From contig NZ_PDUD01000070.1 of assembly GCF_002646595.1 (NCBI RefSeq), positions 1 through 34,000 of the forward strand: a stretch of DNA of 34,000 nucleotides. Direction: 5' to 3'. Position numbers and translations under genes: made by a program. This document shows, piece by piece, positions 1 through 8,945 of the stretch; within the stretch, counting starts at the first letter, position 1; each line of letters begins with the position of its first letter. The notes under the pieces are model-generated. The model did not search any database. It had not been told where the DNA came from and saw only the letters and a program-made list of their open reading frames with translations. This DNA is from Flavilitoribacter nigricans DSM 23189 = NBRC 102662 (lineage in GTDB: Bacteria > Bacteroidota > Bacteroidia > Chitinophagales > Saprospiraceae).

Positions 1-48
1 TTCAAAGCCCTTCTCTAGACGTTTGTCTCCTAGTTTACTATTTAATCG

Positions 49-66
49 CTTTCCCATTTGGGAAAG
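49..66 (-). terminator. Possible terminator hairpin after the kelch operon
   Basis: A perfect 7-bp inverted repeat (CTTTCCC, loop ATTT, GGGAAAG) lies about 95 bases past the stop of the last kelch gene on the minus strand. No clear U-run follows on that strand, so it may only be a stabilising 3' hairpin. Nothing else was recognised in bases 1-159. Confidence 0.3.
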
Positions 67-159
67 ATAGCAATCTTGTCAAAGAACTATTGGCACATTT
101 GTGTGCATACCGTAGGTCTCCAAAAACCTGGAAAGTCTTTTACGCCTGATTTTCCATGC

Positions 160-1770
160 TTATTCCGCCAGATACACCCAAAAGTCAGTAACTCCGAGTC
201 CACTGCCAATATACCCGCGGTTACCAATAGAAAACCCGGTCGCTTCCTGCCTGGCTCTTCCTGTAAAGTTGGTTTTCTTAGTCCACACATTAGTAGTTGG
301 GTCAAACTCCCAAAGGTCATTATTCCGGTCGCTGGTATTGTCACAGCCAGTGCCGATATATCCTTTATCACCGATTGAAAAGCTTACCGTACAGGCTCGT
401 CCTTGCTCCACAAAATTTGCTTTACGCGTCCAGCTATCATCAGATGGGGCATACTCCCAGAAATCTCTTCTTCGAATTGAACCATCTATTATTCCGATGC
501 CCAAATAACCCTTGTTTCCGATGGTAAAAGTGGCTGCTCCGTAGCGGGCGATCCCCTCAAAACTGGCAACTTCCTTCCAGCTGTCCGTTGGTGGATCGTA
601 TTCCCAAAAATCATTTTGAGCGTCTCCAAAGAAATCTACTCCGGTGCCAAGATAGCCTTTACCATTAATCGCAAAGCCGGCTGCGTGGTGGCGAGGGCCG
701 CCAGGAAAGTCTGCTTTTCTGGTCCAGGTATCTTCATTGGGGTCATATTCCCACAGATCTTCGTACTTGGTACGGTACGGGCAAAAACAGCCAAGCATAC
801 TGCCGGTTCCGACATAAGCTTTCCCTTGGATAACGAAACTTACGGCACCCAGCCTTGGCGTTTCACCGGGGAAATCTGCCTTTCTGGTCCAGGTATCTTT
901 GTCGGGGTCATATTCCCAAAAATCGGGTTCTTCCCCTCCACCAACGTACCCTTTGGTACCAATTGAAAATCCAAATGCTCCACTTTTATCATTACCGGGC
1001 ACATCAGATCGTTTGAACCAGACATCTTCTAATTGAAAGGACCGGGCCTCACCGTAAAAGGTTTTCCCTGCTACAGTTAGATAAGGTCTGAAATATACTT
1101 TATTTAAAAAAAGCGGAATTTCTTTTTCGAACGATATTGCTGAAGATGCAGTAATGATTCCCTGTTCCGCTTCGAAAGGATCGTTGTTTATGTCGGGAGC
1201 AATTTGGGAACTCCAGGTAAGCCCGTAGCTGGATACCGGCAGTCCTTGGGGAAGTCCGGAAATGGTGGCGGCCACGGTGGCCCTTTGTGAGCCGGAAGGT
1301 TGTACGATGGATGTTATTTCCAGGTGTACCGGTAGGGGCTGGGTATTTAATTGTTTTACTTCATTCTCATATATGACTTCATTGTCAATTACAAGATAAG
1401 CTCTGTAAAAATAAGTCAGACCGGGCGTTAGACCGTTTACTTCACTTCTGAAATTGCCGTTCCCGGAATTTTGTAGCACTGTTTTACCAATATTGTCATC
1501 TAAGGAGGGTAGCAGTTGCTGGGATAGGGACCAGACATGTCCATATTGTTCTACAAAATTTTCTTTCAAGATACCGCTGATAGCGCCTTCTATCGTTAAC
1601 TCGGTGGGATTATTCCCTACAATAACTTGAATTGATTTGATCTCGGGAACATTCTGTAACTCCAGATCCCAACGTTCACAGGACAAAACCGAGACTAATA
1701 TAAAACATAATATGCCTATAGGAATATTCCATTTTCCAGCACTATCATAACTGGAAGCTAGTAGTTTCAT
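160..1770 (-). CDS. Kelch-repeat lipoprotein, subfamily A (copy 1)
   Basis: This is a predicted exported lipoprotein of 536 aa. The signal peptide ends in lipobox VLSC with the lipidated Cys at residue 31, and the mature protein starts CERWDL. Residues about 40-248 form two fibronectin-like domains, each with a G-x-x-W-S type motif (YGHVWS near 77-81, YGLTWS near 182-187) and a YxRAY/FRPY motif. Residues 251-536 hold six kelch blades of the pattern FWEYDP..D.WTRKADFPG..R..A..F.IG.KGY.GTG, enough for one six-bladed propeller. Kelch propellers usually bind proteins or glycans; no galactose-oxidase copper ligands or other catalytic signature was seen. It is the last gene of the minus-strand unit, 34 bases after the preceding kelch gene. 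Its closest relative in the window is the protein at 5180-6766. The ligand is unknown. Confidence 0.88.
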   Translation of the reverse strand: MKLLASSYDSAGKWNIPIGILCFILVSVLSCERWDLELQNVPEIKSIQVIVGNNPTELTIEGAISGILKENFVEQYGHVWSLSQQLLPSLDDNIGKTVLQNSGNGNFRSEVNGLTPGLTYFYRAYLVIDNEVIYENEVKQLNTQPLPVHLEITSIVQPSGSQRATVAATISGLPQGLPVSSYGLTWSSQIAPDINNDPFEAEQGIITASSAISFEKEIPLFLNKVYFRPYLTVAGKTFYGEARSFQLEDVWFKRSDVPGNDKSGAFGFSIGTKGYVGGGEEPDFWEYDPDKDTWTRKADFPGETPRLGAVSFVIQGKAYVGTGSMLGCFCPYRTKYEDLWEYDPNEDTWTRKADFPGGPRHHAAGFAINGKGYLGTGVDFFGDAQNDFWEYDPPTDSWKEVASFEGIARYGAATFTIGNKGYLGIGIIDGSIRRRDFWEYAPSDDSWTRKANFVEQGRACTVSFSIGDKGYIGTGCDNTSDRNNDLWEFDPTTNVWTKKTNFTGRARQEATGFSIGNRGYIGSGLGVTDFWVYLAE

Positions 1771-1804
1771 TGGATATACATTTTGTAAGTTTAAATGTCA
1801 AATA

Positions 1805-3478
1805 TTAAGGATCAAACACCCAAAAATCTTTAAGCTCGTTAGCGAAATTGACCGTAGAGAAGTTAAAACCTAATCCTAAGTATCCTTTTCCGGCAATTGA
1901 AAAAGTAGCTGCCGGCGTTATTATTACCCTTTTTTCACCAATAAAATCAGCTCTGGGGTTCCAGGCATTTGTCATTGGATCATATTCCCAGAAATCAATC
2001 TCCCTAGCATCGGTTTCTCCCAAACCGACATATCCTTTATCATTAATTGAGAGCGCAGCGGCATTTCTTCTTGGCCCGGCGACAAAGTCGGCTTTTCTGG
2101 TCCAGGTATTGTTAGTGGGTGCGTACTCCCAAAAATCATCCAAACTCGTAGTAAATGATCCACCTCCCAAGCCAAAGTAACCATTTGTAGCAGTTGAAAA
2201 ATGAATACCCCCTACTCTCAATGGGCCGGGGAAATCTTCTTTTTGTGTCCATTCATCCCCTGCAGGATCATACTCCCAGAGCGTAGCCGTTAATTCCTTA
2301 GAATAATCAGGATTAACTTTTCTTCCTACCCCCCAATAGCATTTTCCGTCAATCGCAAAACCAATAGCATTTTCAGTAGGTCCACCGGCAAAGTCGGCCT
2401 TTTGTTCCCAGCTATCATCCATTGGATCGTACTGCCAAAAATCCTGGAGCAGACTCCTAGTCTCATCCGAACCTAGACCAACGTATCCGTAGCGATCAGT
2501 AGCAGAAGCCGTAGCACCGGATCTCGGCGGACCGCTAAAATTAGCTTTTTGGGTCCAGGCGTCGGTCTCCGGATCATATTCCCAAAAATCAGAGCGTAAA
2601 TCACCATCAAATACCCTAAACTGCGGTTTGAGATATCCCTTATCTCCGATCGAGAACGTCAATGCATTACCCAAAAAGCTCAACGCTCCCGGGAAATCAG
2701 CGACTTTACTCCAGAAGTTTAAATCGCCGTCAAATTGGAGCGTATTACCATAGATCGTATCTGCCCGCAGATCGGCATACTGCAGTATGGCATAGGCCCG
2801 GATGAATAAATCCTCCTCGTTCTCCAATCCTTCCAGCGTGTAGAAGAACGGATCGTTAGTAAGTCGGGTGCCGAGGTTCACAAATTGGTCGAACAGGGTG
2901 GGCAGTTCGGTTTTATTGGACCAACAAAAACCGTGTTTTACTGCGGTGAGATCTTTTTCGGTTCCCGTCAGTTTTCCACTTATTTCCAGACTGTATTCCT
3001 TTTCGTAATCGATACCTAAAGTAGTGATCGTTGCATTTCCACTGATATATGCTACCGGATCGCTGTAAACGTAGTTTTTTCCATCCGTGGTGGCATAGCC
3101 CCTAAAAATATATTCAGTATTTGGCGCCAATTTAATGATGGCAGAAAATTGCGGATTTTGATCAATGGTTTTCCCACCAAAGGCATGCTTACCGTCGTGT
3201 TCAAAAAATGAGGGAATGATTGCGTTGGTACTCCATAAGATTCCATGCGCTGTTATGGGGCCGATCGATAAGTCACCGATCAAACCGGTAATTCTTACCG
3301 AATCAATTGAAATCGTTTCTATTGGCTCTAATTCGATTTGAATGTAATCCTGCTGTTCCAATTCCCAGGGTTCACAAGCAAAAAACACAAAACCGAACAG
3401 TAAAAAAAGCCATATCGGACGGGTTTTGCCACGAGAACTACCGGATTGCGGAATGGTAAACAATTGGTTATGGTTCAT
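1805..3478 (-). CDS. Kelch-repeat lipoprotein, subfamily B (copy 1)
   Basis: This is a predicted lipoprotein of 557 aa. A basic n-region (RGKTR) and hydrophobic stretch lead to lipobox FFAC with Cys35, and the mature protein starts CEPWELEQQD. Two fibronectin-like domains follow at about 45-145 and 150-247, with HGILWS and KHGFCWS motifs and the family-specific segment SIDSVRITG near residue 57. Residues 253-557 contain six kelch blades ending in (F/L)W(E/Q)Y(D/A)P. The N-terminal half matches the protein at 6826-8448 (SIDSIRITG, KHGFCWS, D..YGN/YGE before the propeller) much better than subfamily A, so this is a separate paralogous line. It sits 15 bases downstream of the T9SS gene and 34 bases before kelch A. 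The role is probably binding at the cell surface or in the periplasm; no enzyme motif is visible. Confidence 0.88.
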   Translation of the reverse strand: MNHNQLFTIPQSGSSRGKTRPIWLFLLFGFVFFACEPWELEQQDYIQIELEPIETISIDSVRITGLIGDLSIGPITAHGILWSTNAIIPSFFEHDGKHAFGGKTIDQNPQFSAIIKLAPNTEYIFRGYATTDGKNYVYSDPVAYISGNATITTLGIDYEKEYSLEISGKLTGTEKDLTAVKHGFCWSNKTELPTLFDQFVNLGTRLTNDPFFYTLEGLENEEDLFIRAYAILQYADLRADTIYGNTLQFDGDLNFWSKVADFPGALSFLGNALTFSIGDKGYLKPQFRVFDGDLRSDFWEYDPETDAWTQKANFSGPPRSGATASATDRYGYVGLGSDETRSLLQDFWQYDPMDDSWEQKADFAGGPTENAIGFAIDGKCYWGVGRKVNPDYSKELTATLWEYDPAGDEWTQKEDFPGPLRVGGIHFSTATNGYFGLGGGSFTTSLDDFWEYAPTNNTWTRKADFVAGPRRNAAALSINDKGYVGLGETDAREIDFWEYDPMTNAWNPRADFIGEKRVIITPAATFSIAGKGYLGLGFNFSTVNFANELKDFWVFDP

Positions 3479-3493
3479 ATGGTCGGATAGTGT

Positions 3494-5116
3494 CTAAAGT
3501 TTGATGAATTGCTTGAACGCGTTTTTTTGTTTATTCCTAACTTCCAGAAAATAATGACCCTCCGGTAAGGAAGAAACATCTATCCTTTGTTCAGTTGAAT
3601 GGAAATATTGACTAATCAAAACTCGGCCGTGGAGATCCCTTATGACCAGCATACTTTCCTGGTCCGGGAAAAAATCGGTCTTAATCCGGAGCAGGTCACT
3701 TACCGGATTGGGACTTACGGATACGTCAATTTCCGACCAGTGGTCATTAGTTGTAGTTAATAGACTAGCGCAGGCATCTCCGGTAATCTTAGAAACCTCG
3801 AAGAAATCGGATAGTGCGTAACAGCCCTGAAGATCATTGAGATTAGCATTGGTTTCCAAACCCATAATATTGTCAAAGTATATCAACCAAACCAGGGCAG
3901 TGCCGGCATCTTGTCCTTCAAAGTTAAAGGGCGGAGCTCCGGGAAGGCTGGTAATGTTTAGATTGGTATCGGTAAAAATCCATTCGTAATCGAACCCAAA
4001 ACCGCCTTCCGAATCAACCGCAAAAACATCCGGCAAGCCATCGTCTACACAGACTGAATCCAATTCGGTGGCAGGACCTATAGTACCTACCGAAGGAGCC
4101 GGCCTGGCTAAGCTGGTCTGAATGGAGAAATAACCTTTGTCGCGGGTAGGCCTCCCAAATGAGGAACTAGCGCCATCTACTAATAAATAATAGGTTTTAT
4201 TTCCTTCCAGGCATTCCATCATAAAAACTGGATTTTCAATTATGCGATTTTCAAGAAAACCTATGTCAGCAGCTGTTAATAAACTGAATGTGCTGAAGTC
4301 GCTACAGTCCTCAACCTGGTATACTGCGACCTGAGCATTAAAATTACCTGGAAGTTCAAAGCTATTACTTAAATCAATTAATACATTACCCCCATCCGGA
4401 GGAGTACGGAAGGTAAACCAGACGGAGTTATCTATCGTGTCATTAAATGCGGACCAGCCGTCCAAACCAGCGAAGCGACTTGATACGGGTGGCGTGATGA
4501 AAAATTCACTTTCCGGAACGGTGGCTCCAAGGTTGCTAAATATTTGAGCGGGATTTTCTAAATCCAACGGGATGGCACCACACGGATCGTCATTAATCGG
4601 AGGGGTGATTGTGGTAATAGTTAAACAACCTTTTCCGGAAAAATTAATGCTGTCCTGCTGGTATCTTTTACCTGAAACCTGCATGTAATAGGCGATACCC
4701 TCCGATAAATTTGGGGTCATGATTACACCATCATCGTTTATTGGTATTGAACAATCAATATTTTTGAGGCTAGAGAGGTCTTCACACGATTCGCTTAACT
4801 CGAAAAGGTTGATTTGAAAATCCTTTAAAAAATCAAAAGTGTCCGTAACGGCAATGATCGCAATGTCTTCCGCCGGCGCTACAAAACTATACCAAACGGA
4901 ATTGTATACCACGGTGTCAATCTGAGAATCGCTACTACAGTAGATAAATGGTTCATTTTCCTGAGCCGTGGCCATTTCGAGATCGATGTTCGGGAGTTCG
5001 CAGCTTGCTCCCACGTTGATCATTATGGCGTTGCAGAGATTATCGTTGGCCGGTTGGGCCCGGCCGACAGTTACGCTAAAAAATATTATTGCAAATAGTT
5101 GGGTTGATTTTATCAT
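3494..5116 (-). CDS. T9SS type A sorting-domain protein with two N-terminal jelly-roll-like domains
   Basis: This 540-aa protein has a Sec signal peptide (about residues 1-20, ending GRA-QP). Two repeated domains each open with N-D-(N/D)-x-C-x-A-I: PANDNLCNAI near 22 and INDDPCGAI near 175. This is the PPC-like beta-sandwich opening common in Bacteroidota cell-surface proteins. A linker region with paired Cys follows. The last roughly 80 residues are a type A T9SS tail: SVSPNPVSDLL, then LVIRDLHGRVL, DVSSLPEGHYFLEV and a basic end KQFIKL. It should be exported by the type IX system and attached to or released from the cell surface. It sits between two kelch B-A pairs (63 bases after the kelch A gene at 5180-6766, 15 bases before kelch B), which suggests it works with the kelch lipoproteins. 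No catalytic domain was recognised. Confidence 0.88.
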   Translation of the reverse strand: MIKSTQLFAIIFFSVTVGRAQPANDNLCNAIMINVGASCELPNIDLEMATAQENEPFIYCSSDSQIDTVVYNSVWYSFVAPAEDIAIIAVTDTFDFLKDFQINLFELSESCEDLSSLKNIDCSIPINDDGVIMTPNLSEGIAYYMQVSGKRYQQDSINFSGKGCLTITTITPPINDDPCGAIPLDLENPAQIFSNLGATVPESEFFITPPVSSRFAGLDGWSAFNDTIDNSVWFTFRTPPDGGNVLIDLSNSFELPGNFNAQVAVYQVEDCSDFSTFSLLTAADIGFLENRIIENPVFMMECLEGNKTYYLLVDGASSSFGRPTRDKGYFSIQTSLARPAPSVGTIGPATELDSVCVDDGLPDVFAVDSEGGFGFDYEWIFTDTNLNITSLPGAPPFNFEGQDAGTALVWLIYFDNIMGLETNANLNDLQGCYALSDFFEVSKITGDACASLLTTTNDHWSEIDVSVSPNPVSDLLRIKTDFFPDQESMLVIRDLHGRVLISQYFHSTEQRIDVSSLPEGHYFLEVRNKQKNAFKQFIKL

Positions 5117-5179
5117 TGAAGGTTCGTCAATTTCGAAAATTAATGAAAAACAATACGGTGAGTAATAACATGTAAATTG

Positions 5180-6766
5180 TTATTTTTCAGATTGATATAC
5201 TCGGAAGTCTTTTCGAAAACTACCATCGTAACCACCAACGATATATCCTTTACTGCCGACAGCGAAACCAGTAGGGTCTCGTCTGAAACCACCATTATAG
5301 TCCGCTTTCCTTATCCATTGATCTTTTAATGGAGCATATTCCCAAAAATAGCTATCATAGCCTAAAATATATCCCTTGCTGCCAATAGAGAATGCCGCGC
5401 TCCAACTTGCTATCTCATCTTCAATATCGGCTTTTCGTTCCCACCGGTCACTGGTTTGATCGTATTCCCATAGTTCTTTAGATATGGCTTCATTAAAAGA
5501 TCTGTTACTACCGCCGACGAAATAGCCTTTTTGTTCCAGGGAAAATGTTTTAATATTAGATCTGGCTGCACCTGGGTAATCTGCTTTGCGCGTCCACTTA
5601 TCATCAACCGGGTCATATTCCCAGAAGTCGGCTTGGGGGGTTCCATTAAAATAGTCCTTACTTCCTGTACCCAAATATCCTTTATCACCAATAGTAAAAC
5701 CCGCCGCAAATGTTCTTTGCCCGCCTGGGAAATGTGCTTTCCTGGTCCACTGATTGGTTGCCGGGTCATATTCCCACAAATCCCTCGATGGCACGTTTCC
5801 TGTAAACAATCCGGTACCCACATAGGCTCTTCCCTTAACTACAAAACTGACTGCATACCCTCTCGGAGTCCCTGGAATATCTGCTTTTTGTATCCAAACC
5901 TCTTCATCCGGATCGTACTGCCAGAATTCGGATGTGTACCTCTCCCCCGAAAATTGAACTCTCCCGGATCCAACGTAACCTTTGCCATTTATAGCAAAGG
6001 CAATAGCTGCTTCTGCAGGCCTCCCCCCAAAATCTGACTTTTGAAGCCAGGTATCTTCCGTCCGAATGATCTGTTGTTCACCATAATAAATGTGACCACC
6101 TGCCTGAAGAAAAGGGCGGACATAAGTAACTCCTAGCGGCAATTGAATGGTTTTACTATAATTAAATTCGGATTCGCTGATTACAATGTCCTGCTCCGCA
6201 ATAGTAAAATCAGTGACTACATTGGGGGGCGACCCCTCCTTCCACGTGATACCGAAAGACGTAACCGGCAACCCTTCTAATAAGCCGGAAAAGGAGGTAT
6301 ATATAGTGGCCGTTGAAGCTTTATCTTTCTTAGTAATGCTGTCGATTTTCAAGTCGGGGGAGAGTAAAGCAGTTTGGAATTGCTCTATCTCACCGTATTT
6401 AACTTGGTTATTGTGCAAGACGTAGGTTCGGTATTGGTAAATTTGGCCATGCAGGAGATCAGTTACCGGAGATTGAAAACTTTCGTTTCCCCGTTTTCCA
6501 AATAAGCTTTGACCCTCATTTTGTTCTACAGTAGGTTCAGGCCTGTCGATCAGCGACCAAACATGGCCGTGGTTTTCCACAAACCCGTTATCCAAAAGGC
6601 CATTTATTGAGCCATATAGTTTGCCTTCTGAAGGGATTGTTGCTGCTTCGAATTTCCCGGTGATTACTTCTGGAATATCAACAGGTGGAAGATCCCATTT
6701 TTCACATGAAACCAGAAAAATAAGGTTGCAAGCTATTCCTACGATCAACCAATTCCGAACATTCAT
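5180..6766 (-). CDS. Kelch-repeat lipoprotein, subfamily A (copy 2)
   Basis: This is a predicted lipoprotein of 528 aa with lipobox LVSC, Cys21 and mature start CEKWDL. The N-terminal half has two fibronectin-like domains with NHGHVWSL and SFGITWK motifs, collinear with YGHVWSL and SYGLTW of the protein at 160-1770. Six kelch blades fill the C-terminal half. Blade 5 is short and lacks the usual insertion before YFWEYAP. It follows the kelch B gene at 6826-8448 by 59 bases and precedes the T9SS gene by 63 bases. The shared domain order and motif spacing make it the duplicate of the kelch A gene at the end of the unit. The function is probably ligand binding; the ligand is unknown. Confidence 0.88.
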   Translation of the reverse strand: MNVRNWLIVGIACNLIFLVSCEKWDLPPVDIPEVITGKFEAATIPSEGKLYGSINGLLDNGFVENHGHVWSLIDRPEPTVEQNEGQSLFGKRGNESFQSPVTDLLHGQIYQYRTYVLHNNQVKYGEIEQFQTALLSPDLKIDSITKKDKASTATIYTSFSGLLEGLPVTSFGITWKEGSPPNVVTDFTIAEQDIVISESEFNYSKTIQLPLGVTYVRPFLQAGGHIYYGEQQIIRTEDTWLQKSDFGGRPAEAAIAFAINGKGYVGSGRVQFSGERYTSEFWQYDPDEEVWIQKADIPGTPRGYAVSFVVKGRAYVGTGLFTGNVPSRDLWEYDPATNQWTRKAHFPGGQRTFAAGFTIGDKGYLGTGSKDYFNGTPQADFWEYDPVDDKWTRKADYPGAARSNIKTFSLEQKGYFVGGSNRSFNEAISKELWEYDQTSDRWERKADIEDEIASWSAAFSIGSKGYILGYDSYFWEYAPLKDQWIRKADYNGGFRRDPTGFAVGSKGYIVGGYDGSFRKDFRVYQSEK

Positions 6767-6825
6767 GATCTAAGAATTTTGTAGAATGTTAATTGCAGAT
6801 GGTGCAAAGGGGCTACTACCCCGGG

Positions 6826-8448
6826 CTATTGTTCAAATTCCCATAATTCATCGACGTCAATAGGAAAAAAAACGCCATCAATTCTAAAATTACCGGTTCC
6901 GATATAACCTTTATCGCCGACTGTGAAACTTATGGCTTCCCTTACAGGTACTCCACCGTAATTTGTTCTACGCGTCCACTTATCCGCTTCCGGATCATAT
7001 TCCCAGAAATCTTTTAATTCCCCCTTGGCACTTTCACCGGTACCAACATAACCTTTACCTTTGAGTGAAAATCCGGTAGCCAGAGTTCTCGGGGAGCCGG
7101 GAAAGACAGTTTTAAACGTCCAACTGTTTTTGACTGGATCGTACTCCCAAAAGTCGGGTTGATAACCGTCACCGAATCCGGTACCAACAAGACCTTTGTT
7201 ATTGATTGCAAAGGCAACTGCATCAATTCTCGGAGTACCTCCAAAATTTGCTTTTCGATTCCATTGGTCGGTGGTTGTTTCGTATTCCCAAATATCTGGT
7301 AGCATGATATCGTCAGGAAAGCTTTGGCCTAGTCCTAAATATGCTTTGGTATCAATAGAAAATCCTGATGCTTTGAATCTTTTTGTTCCGGGAAAATCGG
7401 CTTTTCGAGTCCAAATATTCGTTTTGGGATCGTATTCCCAAAAATCATTAAACACCATTTGGTACTTGAAGCCTAAACCTATGTATCCTTTTTCACCCAC
7501 GGAGAGACCGACGGCTGCGACCCGCTCCCCTCCGGCAAAATCTGCTTTTTGTGTCCAGGTATCCAGTGAGGGATCGTATTCCCAAAACCCGGCATAATGT
7601 AGAGAGGTCTCATACTGATGCCCGGTGCCTACATAGGCTTTTTCTCCAATCGAAAAGGCTACACCAACAGAAGTGGGGCCCCCGCCAAAGACTGCTCTTC
7701 GGGTCCAAGTATTTAGATCACCTTCAAAAGCAATTACCTCTCCGTACAGGGTATCCACTTTACCTTCAATAGAGAACAGCGCGAATGCCCGGATATAATG
7801 GATGGTATTATTTTCCAAACCATTAATTATACCGCTAAATACTTCGTCGTTCCTTCGTTGTCCCAGGTCGACAAAATGATCGGTCAAAGTCGGTTCCGGT
7901 CTTACCGTAGACCAGCAGAAGCCATGCTTAATAGCCACCAATCCTTTTCTTGTGCCTGATAGTTGACCGTAAACATCCAGGCTGTCTCCACGTTGATAGT
8001 CCAACTCCAGTGTTGAAACAGTACCGTGACCAGTAGTGATAGTTTGGCTTTCGCTGTACACGTAATTTATATTATCCGTCGTTATATAGGCCCTAATATT
8101 ATACCGGGTGTTCGGGCGTACTTGTAAGGTTTTGGAAAAGGAAGACGACTCGGATGGAGTTTTCAAACCCAAATCAACTTTACCCTCATTAAATATGATC
8201 AAAGGAGCTTCTTCTTGGGTGGTCCAAATAAAACCATGCTCCGCCAGAGGATGAATGTTTAGGTCAATTACTTGGCCGGTAATACGGATGGAGTCGATCG
8301 ATAAAGCTTCCAGCGAAATTATTTCTACCTGGGAAAAATCCGACTGTTCAAGCTGCCACTTTTCACAACCGGAAAGGCATAATAATGCACTGAACCCTCC
8401 CATTAGCAACCAAAAAAGATTAAGATTTCTCGTTAAACCTAAATTCAT
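6826..8448 (-). CDS. Kelch-repeat lipoprotein, subfamily B (copy 2)
   Basis: This is a predicted lipoprotein of 540 aa with a textbook lipobox LSGC (Cys28) and mature start CEKWQLEQSD. Two fibronectin-like domains follow, carrying EHGFIWT and KHGFCWS motifs plus the subfamily B segment SIDSIRITG. Six kelch blades then run to the C-terminus, which ends ELWEFEQ. It is collinear with the protein at 1805-3478, including the short segment (L..GE/GN before FEGDLN/FDGDLN) that joins the second fibronectin-like domain to the first blade. The gene comes 73 bases after the DUF4907-like gene and is the first kelch gene in transcription order. Pairing a kelch propeller with a DUF4907 protein is a recurrent Bacteroidota arrangement as I know it, which supports co-function, but the substrate is not known. 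Confidence 0.88.
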   Translation of the reverse strand: MNLGLTRNLNLFWLLMGGFSALLCLSGCEKWQLEQSDFSQVEIISLEALSIDSIRITGQVIDLNIHPLAEHGFIWTTQEEAPLIIFNEGKVDLGLKTPSESSSFSKTLQVRPNTRYNIRAYITTDNINYVYSESQTITTGHGTVSTLELDYQRGDSLDVYGQLSGTRKGLVAIKHGFCWSTVRPEPTLTDHFVDLGQRRNDEVFSGIINGLENNTIHYIRAFALFSIEGKVDTLYGEVIAFEGDLNTWTRRAVFGGGPTSVGVAFSIGEKAYVGTGHQYETSLHYAGFWEYDPSLDTWTQKADFAGGERVAAVGLSVGEKGYIGLGFKYQMVFNDFWEYDPKTNIWTRKADFPGTKRFKASGFSIDTKAYLGLGQSFPDDIMLPDIWEYETTTDQWNRKANFGGTPRIDAVAFAINNKGLVGTGFGDGYQPDFWEYDPVKNSWTFKTVFPGSPRTLATGFSLKGKGYVGTGESAKGELKDFWEYDPEADKWTRRTNYGGVPVREAISFTVGDKGYIGTGNFRIDGVFFPIDVDELWEFEQ

Positions 8449-8521
8449 TACGGGTTTAATTTTAAATATAGCTATTGTTAATCAATGGTATTATTTCTGA
8501 CCTGGGGCGTTGTGATTGAAT

Positions 8522-8938
8522 TCAGTTTATAAGGCTATCAACTTCGGCGGGGGTCAAAGCAGGTGGGAAAATTCCTTTTTTCATTTTTTCTATCATAGCT
8601 TCCCCTACTTTTCTAGCGGTAGGTTCCGATCGAAATGCCCGGTTTCCTCCCACTGCCGGCAAATGCGGTTGGTGGATATAGCGCTTTCCTAGGTAGTAAA
8701 TATCATACCCCCAACCGGAATCAGTTTGAAAGGTACGAACGAACATATCTGCGGAATTATCGGCTACCGCTAAGGACGTTTGGGTTTGTACCGGATCGTT
8801 TATTGACTCATTGACATTTTTGCAGCCAGGGCCAAATGCGCCACAGAGTAGGAATAGCATGACCAAGAAAACATCAATAGTTTGGATGTTTGCAGATTGG
8901 TACTTTCCGGATAAGGTGGGCTTGAAACTGCAAACCAT
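8522..8938 (-). CDS. DUF4907-like small exported protein
   Basis: This is a small protein of 138 aa from the chosen start. The C-terminal half reads GWGYDIYYLGKRYIHQPHLPAV, then a GNRAF segment, ARKVGEAMIEKMKKG and PALTPAEVDSL. I recognise this as the DUF4907 pattern (a short beta-rich domain with IHQPxxPA and a helical end); its function is unknown. An ATG at 8983 is also in frame but would overlap the upstream WD40 gene by 38 bases. The ATG at 8938 begins 8 bases past that gene's end and leaves a basic n-region, a hydrophobic core (VFLVMLFLLCGAF) and Cys in GPGC. It is probably a lipoprotein, but the lipobox is poor because Gly is at -3. It lies between the WD40 protein and the first kelch gene. 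Confidence 0.75.
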   Translation of the reverse strand: MVCSFKPTLSGKYQSANIQTIDVFLVMLFLLCGAFGPGCKNVNESINDPVQTQTSLAVADNSADMFVRTFQTDSGWGYDIYYLGKRYIHQPHLPAVGGNRAFRSEPTARKVGEAMIEKMKKGIFPPALTPAEVDSLIN

Positions 8939-8945
8939 TGAATTT

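Noticed and set aside
160-8448. Galactose oxidase or sialidase activity for the kelch proteins
   Set aside because: The blades match kelch, but no copper-ligand Tyr-Cys arrangement or sialidase Asp-box was seen, so only a binding role is claimed.
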